Notes: generated by a model from the sequence alone, not told the origin. Numbered from the stretch's first letter, positions 26,883 to 36,315 are shown. The stretch is 63,094 bases of DNA from Pegethrix bostrychoides GSE-TBD4-15B (GCA_019359155.1 JAHHHV010000010.1:1-63094), one strand, 5' to 3'. Translations and numbers: made by a program.

Positions 26883-28088
26883 TTACGCTTCGTCTAGCGC
26901 CGCGATACCGGGCAGCACCTTGCCTTCCAGCAGCTCCAAGCTCGCGCCGCCGCCTGTCGAGATATGGCTCATCTGGTCAGCCAAACCGACCTTCTCCACT
27001 GCCGCCACCGAGTCGCCGCCGCCGATAATGGTGGTCGCGCCCGTTTTAGTGATTTCAGCCAGCGAGTAGGCAACGGCTTCTGTGCCCTTGGCAAATTTGT
27101 CGAACTCAAACACCCCCATTGGGCCGTTCCAGATCACGGTTTTGCAGTCTGCTAGCGCATCTTTGAACACCTTCACGGCATCCGGGCCAATGTCCAAGCC
27201 CATCCAGCCATCGGGGATGCTCTCAACGCTGACGGTCTGGGCTTCGGCATCTTTATCAAACTTGTCGGCCACCACTACGTCAGTTGGCAGCAGTAGCTCA
27301 ACGCCCTTTTCTTTAGCTTTGGCTTCCAGGCTTTTGGCCAGATCGAGAAACTCATCTTCCACCAGCGACTTGCCGACGCTCAGCCCGCGCGCTTTGTAAA
27401 AAGTGAAGATCATGCCGCCGCCAATCAACAGCTTGTCTACTTTATCGAGCAGCGTTTCGATCACAGTGATTTTGCTGGAGACTTTGGAGCCGCCGATGAT
27501 GGCGGCGAGCGGGCGCTGCGGCGATTCAATGGCGCTTTGCAAATACTGCAACTCTTTTTCAATCAGGTAGCCTGCCACCGAGGGCTTCAGGTAATGCGTC
27601 ACGCCTTCGGTTGAAGCGTGGGCGCGGTGTGCGGTGCCAAAGGCATCGTTGACGTAGAGATCGGCCATCGAGGCCAGCTGCTTGGCAAATTCTGGATCGT
27701 TGGTTTCTTCCTCGGCATGGAAGCGCACGTTTTCGAGCAGCGCCACCTGACCGTTCTGCATCCCGGCAACGGCTGCTGCGGCTGCCTCGCCAATGCAGTC
27801 GTCGGTCTTGATCACAGGCTGACCCAGCAATTCTGAGAGGCGATTGGCCACGGGGGTTAGCCGCATACTCTCAACCACCTTGCCTTTGGGACGGCCAAAG
27901 TGGCTGGTCAAAACCACCTTCGCACCTTTTGAGGTCAAGTCTTGGATCGTCGGCAGCGCTGCCCGAATCCGGGTATCGTCGGTGATTTTGCCTGCTTCAT
28001 CCAGCGGCACGTTGAAATCTACCCGCACCAAGACGCGCTTACCCGATAATTCTGCTGCCGATAAATTGGATACCGATTTTTTGGCCAC
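26883..28088 (-). CDS. pgk: Phosphoglycerate kinase
   Basis: Transfers phosphate between 1,3-bisphosphoglycerate and ADP; in cyanobacteria it works in both glycolysis and the Calvin cycle. 401 residues. [42 protein letters not shown] and the C-terminal [10 protein letters not shown] and [15 protein letters not shown] motifs are all present. I prefer the GTG at 28088 ([11 protein letters not shown]), preceded by AGGGGG at correct spacing; an ATG five codons upstream (28103) would include that sequence. Confidence 0.97.
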   Translation of the reverse strand: MAKKSVSNLSAAELSGKRVLVRVDFNVPLDEAGKITDDTRIRAALPTIQDLTSKGAKVVLTSHFGRPKGKVVESMRLTPVANRLSELLGQPVIKTDDCIGEAAAAAVAGMQNGQVALLENVRFHAEEETNDPEFAKQLASMADLYVNDAFGTAHRAHASTEGVTHYLKPSVAGYLIEKELQYLQSAIESPQRPLAAIIGGSKVSSKITVIETLLDKVDKLLIGGGMIFTFYKARGLSVGKSLVEDEFLDLAKSLEAKAKEKGVELLLPTDVVVADKFDKDAEAQTVSVESIPDGWMGLDIGPDAVKVFKDALADCKTVIWNGPMGVFEFDKFAKGTEAVAYSLAEITKTGATTIIGGGDSVAAVEKVGLADQMSHISTGGGASLELLEGKVLPGIAALDEA

Positions 28089-28323
28089 AACAACCCCCTG
28101 CATGAGTCTTTTTACCTACGGTCATTGTATGGGAAAGCGGTCGCTTTCTAGCGGATGCCGTCGAGATTTTGGGCTGGATGCCGCGAAAATTTGAAAAAAA
28201 TCTGTAGCCTATCCCACGAAGCCACTCAAACCGATACAAGATGCCTCATCAAGAGAGAATATAGAAATAGAGTCAGCAGAGTCTGGCCGAGTTTAGTTTT
28301 CTGACGTTTAGATGCGGCGTGCT

Positions 28324-28737
28324 ATGTATAAAACTGTTTTGTTTCCCATTGACCAGAGCCGCGAGTCGCGTGAAGCTTCTGGTACGGTTGCCGAAATAGT
28401 CAAAATGTTTGAGAGCAAGCTGGTGCTGCTGTCAGTCGTCGAGTCGCCAGACAAAGAGCCAGAAACGGTGGCGGCTGGCATCATGGCTTCGGCTGAGGCA
28501 ATTGCCCAACTGCTCGCAGATGCCAAGGCGCTGTTTGAGAGTAAAGGCATTGAGGCCGAAATTATCGAGCGCGAGGGCAACCCGGCCTTTGTGATCTGCG
28601 ACGTGGCCGACGAGCTAGAGGCCGATCTGATCATCATGGGCAGCCGAGGGCTAGGGCTGACGAATACTGGGGCAACCGAGAGCGTCGCCAATCGGGTGAT
28701 CAACCTTGCGCCCTGTCCGGTGATGATTGTGCCCTAG
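28324..28737 (+). CDS. Universal stress protein (UspA family)
   Basis: 137 residues, a single Usp domain starting MYKTVLFPIDQSRESREA. The ATP-binding signature near the C-terminus, MGSRGLGLTNTGATESVANR, matches G-2x-G-9x-G(S/T) closely, so an ATP-binding type is likely. I chose the ATG at 28324; one four codons upstream is possible. It is followed by its own terminator. Confidence 0.92.
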   Translation: MYKTVLFPIDQSRESREASGTVAEIVKMFESKLVLLSVVESPDKEPETVAAGIMASAEAIAQLLADAKALFESKGIEAEIIEREGNPAFVICDVADELEADLIIMGSRGLGLTNTGATESVANRVINLAPCPVMIVP

Positions 28738-28757
28738 TCTGGATTTAGCTAAATTCA

Positions 28758-28787
28758 CGGGCTTCAGGCTATCTTCAGCCCGTTTTT
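28758..28787 (+). terminator. Rho-independent terminator after the usp gene
   Basis: CGGGCT (28758-28763) pairs with AGCCCG (28777-28782), followed by TTTTT. The next gene's AGGAGG ribosome-binding site begins directly after it (28788). Confidence 0.85.
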
Positions 28788-28799
28788 AGGAGGTTCACA

Positions 28800-29339
28800 A
28801 TGCTAACTCGTCAAGATCTAGAGCATCTTCAGCAGCAAAATCCTGACTATCGCATGGAGTTAATCGATGGGCAGGTGCGAGTCATGAGTCCATCTGGATA
28901 TGAGTCAGATGAAGTCGCTGCTGAAGTGACGCGGCTGCTGGGAAATTGGGTCAGGCCGCGTAAGCTAGGCCGCATCACGGGGTCGAGCGCCGGGTTTGAC
29001 CTGCCCGAACTGGGAGTTCGCGCCCCGGATGCCTCGTTTGTGACCGCCGAGCGGCTCAGACGCGCTCCCCGCTCGTTTGCCCAGCTTGTGCCAGATCTGA
29101 TGGTGGAGGTCAAGTCGCCCAGTGATAGCGTTGAGGCACTAGAGGCCAAAATTATGCGGTTTCTGGAGCTAGGAGCCCAGGTGGGAATTTTGATCAACCC
29201 AGAGGCCGAAACCGTGCGGCTCTATCGTTTTAATCAGGTCGTCGAGTCCCTAACCAGCAGCGATTTACTGACTGTGCCAGAGCTATTACCCGGCTGGGAA
29301 GTGCGTGTGTCTGATCTCTGGTCGCCGGTGTTTGAGTGA
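28800..29339 (+). CDS. Uma2-family (DUF820) putative restriction-like endonuclease
   Basis: 179 residues: YRMELIDGQVRVMSPSG, then LGVRAPDASFVT, then the PD-(D/E)xK core PDLMVEVKSPSDS, then IMRFLELGAQVGILINPEAETVRLYR. The family is greatly expanded in cyanobacteria with dozens of copies per genome; the biological role is not established, and it is not tied to a methylase here. A strong AGGAGG lies 6 bp before the ATG. Confidence 0.93.
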   Translation: MLTRQDLEHLQQQNPDYRMELIDGQVRVMSPSGYESDEVAAEVTRLLGNWVRPRKLGRITGSSAGFDLPELGVRAPDASFVTAERLRRAPRSFAQLVPDLMVEVKSPSDSVEALEAKIMRFLELGAQVGILINPEAETVRLYRFNQVVESLTSSDLLTVPELLPGWEVRVSDLWSPVFE

Positions 29340-29365
29340 AAGCTTGGGGTGAGCCTGAGTTGAAC

Positions 29366-30016
29366 CTAAAAGCGATAGTTCTGGTCTTTCACCCAGAGGC
29401 TAGTCGGCACAGCGTTGCCGGTGCTGTCTACCTTGATCTCCACGACGAAGGCCTGCGACTGGCTCTGCTGGATGCGGCTAATCTCAGCGTTGATCTGCTG
29501 GCGCTGAGCTTCGGGCATATAGTAGGTTTCGAGACCGTAGGTAATCTGGCCGTACTGATTAACGTGGCCCTGAAGCACCACCTGATTGGGGGATAAATTC
29601 TCAGGTTGAGTCGCGCTGAGTTTTATAGGTTTCCAAGGCTGAGGGGGGATAGTGGTCGCGGTCGGAGCCTCTAGTACCAGATAGAAGTCGCTGGAGTATT
29701 TTGAAGCAAGCTCTCCATTGGGCAGCTTTTCGAGCTGAGCTGCGTCAGAGATTTCATAGCCCAGCGTTTGGGAATAGCCGCGCAGCAGATCATACGGATC
29801 AACTGGAGCTGTTTGCAGCGTTACGGTGCGTCCCGTAGCGTAAGTATAGGCATCTTGAGCAGGCACGGCCAGAATTAGCCCGGTTTGAAACAGCAGCGGC
29901 AGCCAGAACCACCAGCCCCAGAAACGGGTGGGCATCTGAGGTGGCAGGGTGAATTTGTCAGGTTGAACGCTAGGCTGAACTTCAGGCTGATCACGTTTGG
30001 GTAAGCGAAAAATCAT
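29366..30016 (-). CDS. GDYXXLXY-type membrane-anchored protein
   Basis: 216 residues: cytoplasmic Pro-rich N-terminus, one anchor (WWFWLPLLFQTGLILAVPA), then an outer domain with PYDLLRGYSQTLGYEIS, which corresponds to the GDYxxLxY signature that names the family. YGLETYYMPEAQRQQINAEI is another conserved segment. Its start codon overlaps the stop of the upstream DUF2157 gene (ATGA), so the two are co-translated and probably form one membrane complex. Function unknown. Confidence 0.85.
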   Translation of the reverse strand: MIFRLPKRDQPEVQPSVQPDKFTLPPQMPTRFWGWWFWLPLLFQTGLILAVPAQDAYTYATGRTVTLQTAPVDPYDLLRGYSQTLGYEISDAAQLEKLPNGELASKYSSDFYLVLEAPTATTIPPQPWKPIKLSATQPENLSPNQVVLQGHVNQYGQITYGLETYYMPEAQRQQINAEISRIQQSQSQAFVVEIKVDSTGNAVPTSLWVKDQNYRF

Positions 30017-31425
30017 AGCGGCTTTTCCTCCGTTGAACGATGAGTGGATGCATGAGACGAAAGGCTGTTGCGCTCAAACCAAATCCCGGCGGCAATAATT
30101 CCGATCCCACAGAGCGCAAACACCAGGGACTTCAACAGTAACCCCGTGTTGTATTCCAACATCCGGCAGATAATATCCAGCACCAGCAGCCCCATACCGC
30201 CCCAAAAAGCACCCCGGCTGCCCAGCGCTAAACCGTCGCGAATCAGGCCAATCGCCAGCCCAAACAGCAGCAGGTTGGAGGCTAACACGCCCAAACTGCC
30301 CAGCGTCACCCAGTTGAAGCTGCAATAGAGCAGTCCAAACGCCAGCAGCAGCATGCCAGCAATTGTGCCGCTGTGCAGCAGCCGATCAAAATGTCGGCCA
30401 GACTGGAACTGCCGCGACTCCTGCGCAATTTGAAACCAGCCCAAGCCCGTCACGATTATTAAAACAATCACATCAGCAACCAGGTGCCAGTTCGTGAACC
30501 CCACAGAGTCAGGTTTGGCAGTTTCCCAGACGGCCTGAAACGCAAACAGCGAGAAGCTGATGCCTAAGCACCAGAGCGCCAGACTCCGCGCTATCGGCAC
30601 AAACGGATCGCTGGCTCTGCGCCAGAGGCTGCTGCTATAGCTCCAAAGCAGAGCAGGCGGCAGCAGAAATGCGACTGGCACTGCCCAGCCCATCGCAGAC
30701 TCGCTGGAATTGAACAAACTCAGCGTGTTCATACTGATTGACATTGCCACCGTACCGCTTGCCAACCAAAACAGCCAGCGAGAGCGACAGCGATAGGCCA
30801 GCGGCACAAACAGCAGTGCTGTCACCAGCGGCATATGCTGGATTGCCAAACTCCAAGCAGAGTCCGAGAGACTGCCGCCCCAAAGGCTGTTACTCCAGCC
30901 CAGCCAGTAGCCCAATTGCAGCAAAACCCAGGCCAGCACGCCCAGCGAGGCCAGACGCAACCCGTAGGCCATGACCACAACGCCCAGCCCCCACACCCAA
31001 AACAGCGCGTAGAGTTGGCCGCTCTGATGAAACATCTGCGACATTAAGCCCAGGTTTGCGCCCAGCAGCAGCCCGCCCATGAGCAGTAAGCCATGTCCAA
31101 ATCGCTGGCTTCTAGAAGCAGGTTTGCGCCAGAGATAAAATCCGGCGGCATTGACAGCCCAAAATAGCCCCAGCAGTAGCGCCAATCTGACCGGACGCGG
31201 CCAGACCTGCCAGTTGGCGGCGACAAAAGTAATGGCGGCTAGTCCCAGCAGAATGCTGCCCAGCCCCAGCAAAATTGCCGTAAACCGCTGGCTGGCATCG
31301 CCTTCTAAAGACCGTAGCTGATAGCGTTCACAAAGCCGTTCATAGAGGCCAGCGTCAATCAACCCTTCTTGCCACCATTGCTCGGCCTCCTGACGCAGCT
31401 CGCGACGAAATTTTTCTGTGCTCAT
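30013..31425 (-). CDS. DUF2157 domain-containing polytopic membrane protein
   Basis: 470 residues. A soluble N-terminus (RRELRQEAEQWWQEGLIDAGLYERLCERY) precedes about twelve hydrophobic helices, beginning AILLGLGSILLGLAAITFVAANW. This is the DUF2157 arrangement, usually encoded with a GDYXXLXY protein, as here. Function unknown; the N-terminal W-x-x-G-x-I motif is typical of the family. Confidence 0.88.
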   Translation of the reverse strand: MSTEKFRRELRQEAEQWWQEGLIDAGLYERLCERYQLRSLEGDASQRFTAILLGLGSILLGLAAITFVAANWQVWPRPVRLALLLGLFWAVNAAGFYLWRKPASRSQRFGHGLLLMGGLLLGANLGLMSQMFHQSGQLYALFWVWGLGVVVMAYGLRLASLGVLAWVLLQLGYWLGWSNSLWGGSLSDSAWSLAIQHMPLVTALLFVPLAYRCRSRWLFWLASGTVAMSISMNTLSLFNSSESAMGWAVPVAFLLPPALLWSYSSSLWRRASDPFVPIARSLALWCLGISFSLFAFQAVWETAKPDSVGFTNWHLVADVIVLIIVTGLGWFQIAQESRQFQSGRHFDRLLHSGTIAGMLLLAFGLLYCSFNWVTLGSLGVLASNLLLFGLAIGLIRDGLALGSRGAFWGGMGLLVLDIICRMLEYNTGLLLKSLVFALCGIGIIAAGIWFERNSLSSHASTHRSTEEKPL

Positions 31426-31611
31426 GGCGTTCTGTGCAGAGTAGTGAAACCAACATACTCAGGCTGACAGCAGAGATTGTCGAAAAGTGGACGGTTCATC
31501 AAGCTGGCTTGAGCTGCAGGAGTTTCATGCTCCACGCGCAGTTTTGCAGAATTCGGAATTGCTAGGCTGTAGACACTAGAGACAGGCTCTGACTTCCTCA
31601 AACTCGCAACC

Positions 31612-32391
31612 ATGATGCATAGAATGCGCCAAGCTGGACTGCAAGCTCTGACAGTTTTGGCTGTGGGACTGGTGATTCTGACTGAAGCTGCCCCCAGCTT
31701 TGCCCAAAAGTTTGCCCAAAAGTCTGCCCAAAAGTCTGCTCAGTTTCGCCCACCCAATCGTGGGATGCCGGGACGGCGAGAAGGTGGCGGTACGCGCGGT
31801 GGCTGTCCGCTGCAACAGCCCGGACTCACAGCGCTGATGCCGCAGAGCAACCTGGGCGCGACGGTGGCAGCTCAGCCCCGATTGTTCTGGTACATTCCGC
31901 AAAATTCTGTAGCAGGAGCAGAATTTGTGCTGCTTGATGCTAACAACAGCGAGATCTACAAAACGCAGGTTGCAGTGCCATCTGCGGCGGGTATTGTCAG
32001 TTTGGCGCTGCCCCAAGATCGAACGCTCGTGGCAGGGCAACCCTACCGCTGGTATTTTTCGCTGATCTGCGATCCGCTGGATCGTTCAGCCGATACGTTT
32101 ACTTCTGGCTGGGTGGAACGGGTGGAGCCAACTGCTGAATTCAGCGAGGCGCTGGCTGTGGCTGCGGCAGCAGATCTGCCAAGACTCTATGCCCAAGCCG
32201 GCTTCTGGTATGACGCGCTGGCCAGCTTGGCTGACCTGCGGCAGTCGCAGCCTGAGAATCCGACCTGGATGGCGGCATGGCAGACGCTCCTGCAAACAGT
32301 TGGTCTGGAGCAGCTCGCCAATCAGCCGATTTTGTCTGTTGATCTGGCCACGCCTCAACCCAGTCTGATGCAGCCAGCCTCAGTGCAGTAG
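31612..32391 (+). CDS. DUF928 domain-containing secreted protein
   Basis: 259 residues with a signal peptide (ALTVLAVGLVILTEAAPSFAQ). The mature protein opens with GMPGRREGGGTRGGCP, the characteristic DUF928 start, followed by LFWYIP and RWYFSLICDPLDRSADTFTSGWVERV, the latter read in two conserved blocks. It is cyanobacteria-enriched, periplasmic or surface-associated, and often near CHASE2/CHAT genes, although not here. The FAQKFAQKSAQKSAQ stretch after the signal peptide is a 12-bp repeat expansion. Confidence 0.88.
   Translation: MMHRMRQAGLQALTVLAVGLVILTEAAPSFAQKFAQKSAQKSAQFRPPNRGMPGRREGGGTRGGCPLQQPGLTALMPQSNLGATVAAQPRLFWYIPQNSVAGAEFVLLDANNSEIYKTQVAVPSAAGIVSLALPQDRTLVAGQPYRWYFSLICDPLDRSADTFTSGWVERVEPTAEFSEALAVAAAADLPRLYAQAGFWYDALASLADLRQSQPENPTWMAAWQTLLQTVGLEQLANQPILSVDLATPQPSLMQPASVQ
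31699..31734. repeat. 12-bp tandem repeat, 3 copies, coding
   Basis: TTTGCCCAAAAG twice, then TCTGCCCAAAAG, directly after the signal peptide of the DUF928 protein; encodes FAQKFAQKSAQK. Confidence 0.95.
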
Positions 32392-32433
32392 CAGCGGCTA
32401 ATTCTCTGGGATAATAAGACTTTGCAAGTTGTG

Positions 32434-33255
32434 ATGCCTGACTCTAGTGCTGTTGGCCAGTCCTGGCAAGGGAATCTGACGCTGAGCTATGCGCTGCAAG
32501 CCGACAAAACTATTCCGAGCCGGGTGCAGGTGCAGGCTCCGCTGAAAGTGCAGCGGCCTTTTTACCCTGAAGGTGCAGTCTGCCACAGCGTCATGCTGCA
32601 TACGGCAGGCGGGATTGTGGGTGGCGACAGGCTGACTGTCGGGGTGGAGCTACAGCCGCAGGCCAACGCACTGATGACTACAGCCGCAGCCACCAAGGTC
32701 TATCGCAGCACCGGCTTAGAGTCTGAGCAGGACGTTATGCTTAGCTTGGACAGCGGCGCCTGTCTGGAATGGTTGCCCCAAGAAACGATTGTATTTGACG
32801 GCGCCATCTATCGGCAAAGGCTGCGGGTTGATCTGGCTGCTGGGGCAACTTGGCTGGGCTGGGAGATGACACGGCTAGGGCGCACTGCGCGGGGAGAGAG
32901 ATTTGAGTCGGGGACTTGGCGCTCTCGGATTGAGGTTTGGCAGGCAGGCAGGCTAATTTGGGTTGATCCGCAGTGGATTGCGGGCGGCAGCGCCATGTTG
33001 ACGAGTTCACAGGGGTTGGCTAACTGTCCGGTCGTGGGCAGCATGGCGCTGGTTGGGGCTGAGGTTACACCAGAAATTTTGGAAAAGGCGCGGCTGGCTT
33101 GTCCACAGCTTGGCATGACGCGGCTACAGTCTGGGCTGCTCTGCCGCTATCGAGGGGATTCGACTGCGGCAGCGCGAGTGGCTTTTATTGCAATTTGGCA
33201 GCTGCTGCGGCCTCTGTACTTGGGGCGTTCGGTCTGCCTGCCGCGCGTTTGGTGA
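32434..33255 (+). CDS. ureD: Urease accessory protein UreD
   Basis: Scaffold that recruits UreF and UreG to apo-urease for nickel-centre assembly. About 273 residues. Diagnostic motifs are RPFYPEG, LHTAGGIVGGDRL, ATKVYRS, LEWLPQETIVFDGA and WLGWEMTRLGRTARGE. I chose the ATG at 32434; TTG at 32422 or GTG at 32431 are possible. No ureABC, ureE, ureF or ureG lies in the window, so the urease genes are dispersed, as in some other cyanobacteria. Confidence 0.93.
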   Translation: MPDSSAVGQSWQGNLTLSYALQADKTIPSRVQVQAPLKVQRPFYPEGAVCHSVMLHTAGGIVGGDRLTVGVELQPQANALMTTAAATKVYRSTGLESEQDVMLSLDSGACLEWLPQETIVFDGAIYRQRLRVDLAAGATWLGWEMTRLGRTARGERFESGTWRSRIEVWQAGRLIWVDPQWIAGGSAMLTSSQGLANCPVVGSMALVGAEVTPEILEKARLACPQLGMTRLQSGLLCRYRGDSTAAARVAFIAIWQLLRPLYLGRSVCLPRVW

Positions 33256-33316
33256 GTCCGGCGCGCCAAGTACGAGGCCGAGCCATCAGCGCGGCTACTA
33301 GGTGGCTACTAGGCAG

Positions 33317-33730
33317 CTACTGGAAAGCCAGGTGATACAGCACCCAGAAGTTTACGAGGGGAATTAGCATCAGCAGGATCAGCCAGGGGGTTTTGCCAAG
33401 CCGTTTGACGATGTTGACCAGCGCAATCACCAGAAACACCAGCGCTACGATGTTAACCAACGGGATAAACAGCGCAATCACCCACCAGGGAGACTGTCCA
33501 CCAGCCTGATACATTTTCCACTGTCCCAAAAACGGCACCCAGGCGAACCAGGCATTAGCTTCCCCTAGACGCTGATAGATTTTCCAGAAGCAAAATGAGC
33601 CAAACAGATAGCTAATTAGCGAAAATAGGCTAAATAGCGGGCTTGAGGTGATTTCCGGCTCAATGTCAGCTGTTTGAGCCAAGAAGAACAGACTGTCTAG
33701 ATTTTGAACGAACCAAAGATGAATCATCAT
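33317..33730 (-). CDS. DUF5684-like small membrane protein
   Basis: 137 residues with about four membrane segments. FCFWKIYQRLGEANAWFAWVP, the PWWVIALFIPLVNIV segment and NIVKRLGKTPWLILLMLIPLVNFWVL fit the DUF5684 pattern, including repeated IPLVN motifs. Function unknown. The gene is convergent with ureD and divergent from the hydrolase. Confidence 0.75.
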   Translation of the reverse strand: MMIHLWFVQNLDSLFFLAQTADIEPEITSSPLFSLFSLISYLFGSFCFWKIYQRLGEANAWFAWVPFLGQWKMYQAGGQSPWWVIALFIPLVNIVALVFLVIALVNIVKRLGKTPWLILLMLIPLVNFWVLYHLAFQ

Positions 33731-33868
33731 TTGTGCCTTTACTCACAGATCTCTGTTTTGAGGCTACCGAGATCAGCCCAATTTGTCAGAGAAGATTGAT
33801 TTTTATTTATGAAAAATCTAGATTGACACTCGGCTTAACAGTTGGCTAGAGTCCATCAAATTTGCTAT

Positions 33869-33889
33869 TTATGGTAGAAAGCACCATAA
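33869..33889. promoter_or_regulatory. Inverted repeat TTATGGT-N7-ACCATAA upstream of the hydrolase gene
   Basis: Perfect 7-bp arms (33869-33875 and 33883-33889) with a 7-nt spacer, 46 bp before the start at 33936 in an AT-rich promoter-like stretch. It could be an operator for a dimeric regulator or a small hairpin. No T run follows, so a terminator is unlikely. Confidence 0.35.
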
Positions 33890-33935
33890 TAAGAATAACT
33901 CTCAATCTATACCTCAGCTCTCCCTTGAAACCGCT

Positions 33936-34970
33936 ATGCCAGCCACGACTCAACTGCCGATTCCTGCTCATTTTGATGCTGCCAAAGTTGGCGAGGTTTG
34001 GCGCGTGCCCTATCAAGCGACTGCGGCTGCCGCGACAGATTGGGCGCAGCAACAGCAAATCCCCGCCGCCGCTCAAGATCGCTTTCGCCTTTGTCTGCTG
34101 GCGATTGATGTGCAAAACACCTTCTGCATCCCAGATCACGAGCTGTTTGTCGGCGGGCACTCCGGGCTAGGCGCAGTGGAAGACAACATCCGGCTCTGCG
34201 AATTTATCTACCGCAATCTCAGCCAGATCACCCAAATCGCCCTGACAATGGATACCCATACCGCCGTCCAGATTTTTCATCCCGCCTTTTGGATTGATGC
34301 GGCGGGCGAGCATCCTGCCCCGATGACGCTGATTGCTGCGTCTGAGGTAGAGCAAGGGCTGTGGCAGGTCGATCCGGCAATTGCGCCCGCTTTGCACCAG
34401 CCCTATGAGACGCTGCAAGCCTACGCACTGCATTACGTGCAGGCGCTGACGCAGCAAGAGAAATATTTGCTCACCATCTGGCCCTATCACTCCATGCTGG
34501 GCGGGATTGGCCATGCGATTGTCTCGTCGGTTGAGCAAGCTTGTCTGTTCCACAATCTGGCGCGTCACAGCCAAACCCGCTTTGAGATTAAGGGCGGCAA
34601 TCCGCTGACTGAGAACTACTCGGTGCTGCAACCCGAAGTACTCAGCGATCAGCATCAGCAGGCGATTGCCCAAAAAAATAGCGGCTTTTTGCAATATCTG
34701 CTTGACTTTGATGCGGTGCTGATTGCTGGACAGGCCAAGAGCCACTGCGTGGCCTGGACAATTGCCGACCTGCTGCGCGAAATCCAGGCGACCGACCCCA
34801 AACTTGCCCAAAAAGTTTATCTGCTGGAAGATTGCAGCTCGCCTGTGGTCGTCCCCGGCGTGATTGACTTCACCGAATCCGCCGAAATGGCCTATGCCCG
34901 GTTTGCCGCAGCCGGAATGCATCGGATTAACTCTAGCGACCCGCTCGAAAACTGGCTCCAGCTGGCGTAG
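33936..34970 (+). CDS. Isochorismatase/nicotinamidase-superfamily hydrolase, long form
   Basis: 344 residues, much longer than typical nicotinamidases of about 200. The catalytic Asp is in LLAIDVQNTF (Asp58). A metal-site-like D-x-H...H is in TMDTHTAVQIFHPAFW (Asp106, His108, His115), and the nucleophile Cys271 is in AGQAKSHCVAWT. The extra sequence lies between the metal site and the cysteine (about 120-255) and includes IWPYHSMLGGIGHAI. Many cyanobacteria have this long form; the substrate is not established, and nicotinamide is a guess. Confidence 0.82.
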   Translation: MPATTQLPIPAHFDAAKVGEVWRVPYQATAAAATDWAQQQQIPAAAQDRFRLCLLAIDVQNTFCIPDHELFVGGHSGLGAVEDNIRLCEFIYRNLSQITQIALTMDTHTAVQIFHPAFWIDAAGEHPAPMTLIAASEVEQGLWQVDPAIAPALHQPYETLQAYALHYVQALTQQEKYLLTIWPYHSMLGGIGHAIVSSVEQACLFHNLARHSQTRFEIKGGNPLTENYSVLQPEVLSDQHQQAIAQKNSGFLQYLLDFDAVLIAGQAKSHCVAWTIADLLREIQATDPKLAQKVYLLEDCSSPVVVPGVIDFTESAEMAYARFAAAGMHRINSSDPLENWLQLA

Positions 34971-35041
34971 CTCCCAGCCCATGCGCGATATCAGTCTCCT
35001 AGCTGCCTGCCGTTTGCCTGGATGAATCTAGCCCGCAGAGC

Positions 35042-36298
35042 CTAAACGATGCCGTTGCCCTGGACAATATGCTTGACTGTCGTCAGCGCCTCCAGGTTGA
35101 TCAGGCCGCGTCGATGACCTTTTTGGTTAGATATGCCCAGGGTTGGACTGCCTCGCTTGGGGTTGCGATCAAACCGGGGCGAGGCGTTGATATAGGTGAT
35201 GGCGCTGTTGATGTCGGTGGCAAACTGGCGGCTCTCCTGGTAAGACTCCGTGACCAGACAGTCCGCATGGCCGCTGCTGTGGTAGTTGATCCAGTCAATT
35301 GCATCCTCCAGACTTTCCACCACCTTGAACGTAATGCTGTGGTTGAGGTAGCTGCGTCGCCAGTCTGAACTATCGGTGATGGGCATAAACAGATCGGGAA
35401 ATTGCTGCACCAGATCCGCTTCGCCCCGCAGCTGATAGCCCTTGTCGCGCAGGGCATTCCACAGCATCACCAGACTAGAAACGCTCTGCTGGCGATGGAT
35501 TAGCACCTTTTCGATCGCGTTGACGGCATCGGGCACAGACTGATGGCTGTCCAAAATCATCCACCGCGCCATCTCCAGACTGCCCGAAGGCGACCAGTAG
35601 AGATAACAGTTGCCGATTGCGGTTCGGAGGACTGGCGCGGTGGCTTGCCGCACGACCTGCTGCACCAGGCTGGTTCGGCCATAGGGAATGACCAAATTAA
35701 TATAGCGATCCAGCATCACCAGCTCGCTGGTCAAGCCTCCCTGCTCGGAGGGCAAGAGCTGGAGACAGTCGATGGGCAGCTTCGCGTCTTCCAGCGCCGT
35801 TTGTAGCGTCTCGACAATGACTTGATTAGACTGGCTGGCTTCCGTGCCGCCGCGCAAAATCAGGCTGTTACCGCTGCGGATGCAGAGTCCTGCCGCAATT
35901 GCCCCCAGCTCAGGCAGCGCTTCATAGATCAAGGCAATCACACCCAGCGGCATAAACTGACAGTAGGTCTGGCAGTCATCGACTTGATAGGAGGGTAGGT
36001 TTAAGACCTGCTGAATCGGGTCGGAGCGTTCCGAGAGGCGTTGCAGGATCTGTCCAGCAGTTTGCAGACGTTCTGGGGTAAGCTTCAGCCAGTCCAGAAC
36101 CAGATCGGGCACGGCCATCTCGCGGCTGGCTTCGAGATCGAGCGTGTTGGCTTCTAGAATGTCGTTTTGGCGTGCCAGCAGCGCTTCGGCCATTAGCTTC
36201 AGGGCATGGCTGCGCTGAGTGCCTCGGAGCGCAGCCAAACTCAACGCAGCCTGCTGCGCTCCAGAAGCGATGGAAATAAGATTCAGGGGGGGATTCAA
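35042..36298 (-). CDS. proA: Glutamate-5-semialdehyde dehydrogenase (ProA) paralogue lacking the catalytic cysteine
   Basis: 418 residues aligned end to end with gamma-glutamyl phosphate reductase: ALRGTQRSHALKLMAEALL at the start, MPLGVIALIYEALPEL, SLILRGGTEASQSN, LVIPYGRTSLV and the C-terminal INASPRF. The position of the nucleophile, normally Cys in (V/T)CNAxETLL, reads PDAVNAIEKVLIH, with Val instead of Cys. I recall a divergent second ProA in cyanobacteria with this feature. Reductase activity by the thioester mechanism is therefore doubtful, and the true proline enzyme may be elsewhere. The TTG start at 36298 is the only reasonable one, 17 bp after the upstream gene. Confidence 0.85.
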   Translation of the reverse strand: MNPPLNLISIASGAQQAALSLAALRGTQRSHALKLMAEALLARQNDILEANTLDLEASREMAVPDLVLDWLKLTPERLQTAGQILQRLSERSDPIQQVLNLPSYQVDDCQTYCQFMPLGVIALIYEALPELGAIAAGLCIRSGNSLILRGGTEASQSNQVIVETLQTALEDAKLPIDCLQLLPSEQGGLTSELVMLDRYINLVIPYGRTSLVQQVVRQATAPVLRTAIGNCYLYWSPSGSLEMARWMILDSHQSVPDAVNAIEKVLIHRQQSVSSLVMLWNALRDKGYQLRGEADLVQQFPDLFMPITDSSDWRRSYLNHSITFKVVESLEDAIDWINYHSSGHADCLVTESYQESRQFATDINSAITYINASPRFDRNPKRGSPTLGISNQKGHRRGLINLEALTTVKHIVQGNGIV

Positions 36299-36315
36299 GG
36301 AACTTTTGTCTGGCG

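Noticed and set aside
28800-29339. Uma2 protein as part of a restriction-modification or defence island
   Set aside because: No methyltransferase, helicase or other defence gene is adjacent, and these genes are common singletons in cyanobacteria.
34167-34982. Minus-strand open frame of 271 codons opposite the hydrolase gene
   Set aside because: Complementary to a clear isochorismatase-type gene and without recognisable domains.
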